Source: UMGS755 sp045595795 (GTDB lineage: Bacteria; Bacillota; Clostridia; UBA1381; UBA9506). Taken from it: 64,000 nucleotides of DNA. The first letter of the stretch is position 1, and each line of letters begins with the position of its first letter. The notes under the pieces are model-generated. The model did not search any database and was not told the origin of the DNA. It saw nothing but the letters and a program-made list of their open reading frames with translations. Shown here piece by piece: positions 60,585-64,000 of the stretch. Position numbers and translations under genes: made by a program. Location of the stretch: positions 6,931 through 70,930 of the forward strand of contig JAZOBC010000037.1 of NCBI GenBank assembly GCA_045595795.1, read 5' to 3'.

Positions 60585-61658
60585 ATGATTTTGCAAAATG
60601 CTTTAATATTAACAGAAAATTTTGTTTTCACGCCCGGCGAACTGGTTTTTTCAAACATTATTGGAGACTCTTCTTCCGACGGACCAATTATTGACTGCGC
60701 CGGCGCTTACGTCATCCCCGGCTTAGTAGATATCCACACGCATGGCGTATTAGGTTTTGAAGCCAATGATAAAAATGTTAATTTTGATGTTTGGCAAAAA
60801 TTTCTGTTGAAAAACGGTGTAACAACCTTCATCCCCACTACTGTCACCGACACAAAGGAAAATATTTTGTACGCTCTATCAAAGCTAAAAAATGCTGTTG
60901 CAATTAACATGGAAGGACCTTACCTGTCTACAGAAAAGCGTGGCGCACATGACCCTAAAAAAATTTGTGAGATTGATTTAGAATTTTTAGAGCAGGTAAA
61001 AGATCACGTTAAAATTACTACCATTGCACCGGAAGTTGGCGATAATATAAAAAAAATCGCAGCCATCTGTGAAATGGGCATTCGTGTTTCCTTGGGACAC
61101 AGCGCTGCTGATTATGAGACTTCTATTAAGGCTTTTAAAGAAGGTGCCACACAAATTACGCACACTTTTAACTGCTGTCCACCGTTAGGACATCGCGACC
61201 CCGGTTTGGTTGGTGCTGCACTGGAATTGGAGAATGTTTTTTGTGAAGTCATTAGCGACGGCGTCCATTTGCACCCTTCAATGATAAGACTTTTATATCG
61301 TATTTTGGGAACGGACAGAATGGTACTGATTAGTGATGCCATTAGTGCGACCGGTTTGTCTGACGGTGAATATACCCTGGGCGGTCTTGATGTCTTTGTC
61401 AAAAACAGCGAAGCAAGGCTTGCCGATGGCAGATTAGCGGGCAGCACAGTAACACTTCTTGAGGCGCTACGCCGTGCAGTCGACTTTGGCATTCCGCTTG
61501 CTGACGCCATTAAAATGGCAACGTTAACGCCTGCGCGTGCGCTTGGCTTAGAAAAGCACATTGGAAGCCTGAGTCGCGGCAAAGATGCTGATATTGTAGT
61601 TTTAAATAAAGATTTAACACCCAGACATGTATTTTATAAAGGTAAACAAATCCTCTAA
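60585..61658 (+). CDS. nagA: N-acetylglucosamine-6-phosphate deacetylase
   Basis: A 357-residue amidohydrolase. PGLVDIHTHGVLGFEAND carries the metal His pair. NMEGPYLS, HTFNCC, SDGVHLHP and ISDAISATGLSDGEY follow. It deacetylates GlcNAc-6-P in amino-sugar catabolism and wall recycling. SD AAGGAGA. No nagB or PTS gene is nearby, so it may act in recycling (inference). Confidence 0.93.
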   Translation: MILQNALILTENFVFTPGELVFSNIIGDSSSDGPIIDCAGAYVIPGLVDIHTHGVLGFEANDKNVNFDVWQKFLLKNGVTTFIPTTVTDTKENILYALSKLKNAVAINMEGPYLSTEKRGAHDPKKICEIDLEFLEQVKDHVKITTIAPEVGDNIKKIAAICEMGIRVSLGHSAADYETSIKAFKEGATQITHTFNCCPPLGHRDPGLVGAALELENVFCEVISDGVHLHPSMIRLLYRILGTDRMVLISDAISATGLSDGEYTLGGLDVFVKNSEARLADGRLAGSTVTLLEALRRAVDFGIPLADAIKMATLTPARALGLEKHIGSLSRGKDADIVVLNKDLTPRHVFYKGKQIL

Positions 61659-61693
61659 AAATAAATAAGTTTATCTATTTTACGACTTTTTTA

Positions 61694-61722
61694 TTGAAAA
61701 AGCGAATAAACCGTGCTATAAT
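61694..61722 (+). promoter_or_regulatory. Promoter of the GMP synthetase gene
   Basis: TTGAAA (61694-61699), a 17-base spacer, TATAAT (61717-61722). The leader of ~60 bases is too short for a purine riboswitch. Confidence 0.9.
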
Positions 61723-61787
61723 AATGAATAAAGTAAGTTTGATTTATGTGTAATAAAGTAATTTTATACACCGGAAGGAAGATAAAT

Positions 61788-62765
61788 ATGAACAACATTC
61801 GTCCCGAATCAATGGCTCGTATTCAAACAAAAGAGCTCGCCGACCAATTTATTGCTGAACAAGTTGCAGAAATACAAAAGCAAGTCGGCAATAAAAAAGT
61901 ATTGCTGGCATTGTCCGGCGGCGTAGACAGCTCTGTTGTAGCAGCTCTGTTAATCAAAGCAATCGGCAAACAGCTTGTGTGTGTACATGTTAATCACGGT
62001 TTAATGCGCAAGGGTGAAAGCGAAGAAGTTATCAAAGTGTTCCGTGATGGTTTGGACGCTAACTTGATTTATATCGATGCAACCGACAGATTTTTAAATA
62101 AGCTTGCCGGCGTCAGTGACCCTGAACAAAAACGCAAAATCATCGGCAACGAATTTATTGTTGTCTTTGATGAAGAAGCCAGAAAATTGACTGATGTTGA
62201 CTTTCTTGCCCAAGGAACAATCTACCCCGATATTATTGAAAGCGATGGCGTTAAGGCGCACCACAACGTAGGCGGTCTGCCTGAAGACATGAGTCTTGAG
62301 CTGGTTGAGCCTATTAAGTTGTTGTATAAAGATGAGGTTAGAGTGGTTGGTAAGGCCTTAGGCCTCCCCTCTTCAATGGTTGACCGTCAGCCGTTCCCCG
62401 GCCCGGGCTTAGGGGTTCGTTGTTTAGGCGCCATCACCCGTGACAGACTGCATGCCCTACGCGAAGCAGATGCTATTTTGCGTGAGGAGTTTGACCTTTG
62501 CGGCTTATCTAACACTGTTTGGCAGTATTTCATCGCTGTACCTGATATGAAAAGCGTCGGTGTAAGAGACAGCAAGCGTTATGAAGGCTGGCCCGCTATC
62601 ATCCGCGCGGTGAATACCACCGACGCAATGACTGCAACTATTGAAGAAATCCCCTATGCCCTCCTTCACAAAATCACAGACCGTATTACCACTGAGGTTG
62701 AGGGAATTAACCGTGTTCTGTTAGATCTCACACCGAAGCCGACGGGCACAATCGAGTGGGAATAA
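61788..62765 (+). CDS. GMP synthase ATP-pyrophosphatase/dimerisation subunit, no glutaminase domain
   Basis: A 325-residue protein with the PP-loop LALSGGVDSSVVA near residue 41, then VNHGLMRKGE, QGTIYPDIIESD, HHNVGGLPEDM, RQPFPGPGLGVRCLG and the C-terminal KPTGTIEWE of GuaA. Bacterial GuaA normally has an N-terminal class I glutaminase (about 190 residues); it is absent. This matches the two-subunit archaeal-type enzyme or an ammonia-dependent one. No glutaminase subunit is nearby. The ATG at 61788 has GGAAGGA upstream. Confidence 0.92.
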   Translation: MNNIRPESMARIQTKELADQFIAEQVAEIQKQVGNKKVLLALSGGVDSSVVAALLIKAIGKQLVCVHVNHGLMRKGESEEVIKVFRDGLDANLIYIDATDRFLNKLAGVSDPEQKRKIIGNEFIVVFDEEARKLTDVDFLAQGTIYPDIIESDGVKAHHNVGGLPEDMSLELVEPIKLLYKDEVRVVGKALGLPSSMVDRQPFPGPGLGVRCLGAITRDRLHALREADAILREEFDLCGLSNTVWQYFIAVPDMKSVGVRDSKRYEGWPAIIRAVNTTDAMTATIEEIPYALLHKITDRITTEVEGINRVLLDLTPKPTGTIEWE

Positions 62766-62780
62766 TTTCATAAAAAATAC

Positions 62781-62824
62781 AAAGTGGCTTGAAACCCTAT
62801 GTTCAAGCCACTTTGAGCATTTTT
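62781..62824 (+). terminator. Terminator of the GMP synthetase gene
   Basis: A 13-bp perfect stem AAAGTGGCTTGAA/TTCAAGCCACTTT followed by a T5 tract. Confidence 0.9.
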
Positions 62825-62887
62825 AAAGACTATTTTAAAATTGATTTTGACAACAATTTGACAACACTTTTTTCTAAGGTAATATCA

Positions 62888-62947
62888 GTGTGTCAAGAGG
62901 ACCTTTCCTTTGACACACAAAACACAAGAGAACCGTCCCCTTGTGTC
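62888..62947. repeat. Left REP-like palindromes
   Basis: Two neighbouring imperfect palindromes: 62888-62918 (GTGTGTCAA ... TTTGACACAC) and 62922-62947 (ACACAAGAGAACC ... CTTGTGT). The second is the inverse of the right-hand copy at 63736-63762, matching over 25 bases. Part of a further copy follows at 62948-62960. Confidence 0.8.
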
Positions 62948-62978
62948 TTCCCCTTGTGTCTCATGGAGGGTTGATATA

Positions 62979-63178
62979 ATGTGTAATTTGTTTGAAAATA
63001 ATGATTCTTTATTTGATATTATGCGTCTTAGTGATGGCGGATTACTAATTAAAATTCGATATAAAGATTTTAGCGGACAGTTTGTATATTATATTGAAGA
63101 TGATATTACGTAAATGTTTTCTTAGCTGCAGAGGGAGATAGTATTACATTTGTTGGATATACATACGGAGGAGCTTAA
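62979..63178 (+). pseudogene. Small ORF with probable frameshift
   Basis: An ORF of 44 codons starts at 62979 with SD GGAGGG and stops at 63113. In the -1 frame, protein-like sequence continues (VFLAAEGDSITFVGYTYGGA) to a stop at 63178. One inserted base near 63110 would join them to a ~66-residue protein. It may be a decayed gene or a read error. The sequence IRYKDFSGQFVYYIEDDIT is not recognised. Confidence 0.4.
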
Positions 63179-63200
63179 TTAAGTGAAGGAGAATTATATA

Positions 63201-63728
63201 ATGATTAAAAAATTAAGTAATATTAAATTGATGAGAAGACTCTACTTTGTTTTTGTCATAGGAATCTTTTTGATTAATTTGTTGATAAATACTCGTACGA
63301 TTATGCATGTAATACCATTCACTATTTATCCAACGATGATAGTTTATGCCTTCGTTGGCATATACATAGAATATTGGCTTTATTTTCTGTTAGGATGGCA
63401 TCTCTGTTTTAAAACACTTTTTACCGAAAGTGAAGTTTTTGAAAAACGGTTTATTCACTCTCTTTTCCTTGCACAAGTTATATCAGCTTGTGTTTCTATA
63501 CCAGGAAACATATTCTTTTGGGAGTATACAGAATTGGTTAATTCCGTCCTTCAATTCTTCGCCCTTAATCTTTCTTTATTCTTACTAGTGTTTAAGCAAC
63601 TAAAAAACAATAGAAAGGTGTTCATTAAAAAAATGTTACTATTTATAGGAATTCAACTTATTATCTCTGGCGGGTTACATATATTGAGCGGAGTTGCGAA
63701 GCAAAATCGAGTGATTATTCCGAAATGA
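63201..63728 (+). CDS. Polytopic membrane protein, unknown, 175 aa
   Basis: A hydrophobic protein with about five helices (around 15-32, 45-65, 85-105, 115-135 and 145-162). The codon use and AT content differ from the surrounding housekeeping genes. SD GAAGGAG. It ends 8 bases before the right REP palindrome. I do not recognise a family; it looks like cargo of the REP-bounded cassette. Confidence 0.55.
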   Translation: MIKKLSNIKLMRRLYFVFVIGIFLINLLINTRTIMHVIPFTIYPTMIVYAFVGIYIEYWLYFLLGWHLCFKTLFTESEVFEKRFIHSLFLAQVISACVSIPGNIFFWEYTELVNSVLQFFALNLSLFLLVFKQLKNNRKVFIKKMLLFIGIQLIISGGLHILSGVAKQNRVIIPK

Positions 63729-63735
63729 CGCAAGC

Positions 63736-63762
63736 GACACAAGGGGACGGTTCTCTTGTGTC
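63736..63762. repeat. Right REP-like palindrome (GGGGACGGTTCTC type)
   Basis: A 27-base imperfect palindrome with the core GGGGACGGTTCTC flanked by GACACAA and TTGTGTC. It is the inverse of the left copy at 62921-62947 (26 of 27 bases). Elements of this core are widespread in Clostridia, near REP-associated tyrosine transposases. Confidence 0.85.
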
Positions 63763-63764
63763 AA

Positions 63765-63835
63765 GCGCATTCTCTTTTACCCAATTTTATCATATCTCCC
63801 TATATTTTGCAGGAATAATTAAAAGAGAATGACGC
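63765..63835. repeat. Long hairpin beside the right REP
   Basis: GCG-CATTCTCTTTTA (63765-63779) and its complement TAAAAGAGAATG-ACGC (63820-63835) enclose a ~40-base AT-rich loop. It could be a terminal repeat or a terminator remnant. Confidence 0.6.
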
Positions 63836-63897
63836 AGCATAACGTCCTTTTGTGACAGGAAACAAAAATCAAATTTAAAAAAATTTCAAAAAAAGTA

Positions 63898-63926
63898 TTG
63901 ACAAATTGCAATCCTTAGTATATAAT
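63898..63926 (+). promoter_or_regulatory. Promoter near the right edge
   Basis: TTGACA (63898-63903), a 17-base spacer, TATAAT (63921-63926): a full consensus. Confidence 0.93.
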
Positions 63927-63932
63927 GTACTA

Positions 63933-64000
63933 AAATTTGAATATCACAAAGAACGACTGTGACGAGGACGGTCGGATTGCAAGGCTTAGAGAGAGTTGCC
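63933..64000 (+). promoter_or_regulatory. Probable T-box leader, cut by window
   Basis: After the promoter, GTGACGAGGACGGTC and then AGAGAGTTGCC match the Stem I start of clostridial T-box leaders (the GACGAGGA and AGAGAG motifs). The specifier loop, antiterminator and target gene lie past the edge. The most likely target is an aminoacyl-tRNA synthetase or amino-acid gene. Confidence 0.75.

Noticed and set aside
61723..61787. Purine riboswitch before the GMP synthetase gene
   Set aside because: The leader is only ~60 bases and lacks the paired loop motifs.

Overview
The window comes from an anaerobic, Gram-positive bacterium of the Firmicutes, most likely class Clostridia, with moderate GC content. 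The evidence is an mraZ-led division and cell-wall cluster, strong Shine-Dalgarno sequences, a MurE with the DNPR motif for meso-diaminopimelate, an S-layer-homology (SLH) surface protein, a HydE hydrogenase maturase, RNase J, CdaA/CdaR cyclic-di-AMP genes and the start of what looks like a T-box leader. Nearly all genes are housekeeping. I saw no CRISPR array, rRNA, integrase or transposase.

Layout. 1-5.8 kb (minus): an SLH protein cut by the left edge and a MacAB-like export system (adaptor, ATPase, permease). 6.0-6.6 kb: tRNA-Pro followed by an unusual ~200 bp tandem element. 6.6-10.5 kb (minus): a manganese-catalase-like protein, then an ABC transporter operon with a GntR/YtrA regulator, promoter and operator. 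10.7-26 kb (plus): a division/wall cluster mraZ-rsmH-ftsL-ftsI-murE-murF-mraY-ftsW-murG-murA-ftsQ-DUF881-sbp-ftsZ. 26-41 kb: truA, topB, mgtE with a structured leader and leader peptide, a zinc peptidase, a nucleotidyltransferase, cobO, a YgjV-like protein, rnj, metK, a two-component system, a cysteine desulfurase, a shikimate-kinase-like protein, a HIT protein, and an Xre regulator divergent from a membrane protein. 41.7-46.7 kb (minus): a glycolytic operon pgk-tpi (fused), gpmI, eno. 46.85 kb: a candidate small RNA. 47-56.5 kb (minus): an ABC-F ATPase, ybeY, phoH, tRNA-Glu, cdaR, cdaA, a LacI-solute-binding-protein fusion and prfA. 56.6-62.8 kb: mnmA, hydE, a small phage-like regulatory island, nagA and a stand-alone GMP synthetase ATPase. 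62.8-64 kb: an AT-rich cassette flanked by inverted REP-like palindromes, then a promoter and probable T-box leader running off the right edge.

The most notable observations are these. (1) A phosphoglycerate kinase-triosephosphate isomerase fusion has an A9 run exactly at the domain junction, where a -1 shift meets a stop within three codons and would give a normal-length PGK. (2) mgtE has a leader with its own promoter, a 22-codon leader peptide with a good SD, and mutually exclusive hairpins. (3) A plus-strand intergenic region encodes three perfect hairpins, a C6 single-stranded stretch and a terminator, consistent with a small RNA. (4) tRNA-Pro is followed by tandem copies of its own 3' end, with sequences antisense to its T-arm and anticodon/variable region and serial GNRA-capped terminators. 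(5) A LacI-type repressor is fused to a cytoplasmic solute-binding domain. Coordinates and motifs were read by eye; family names rest on recognised motifs, not on searches.
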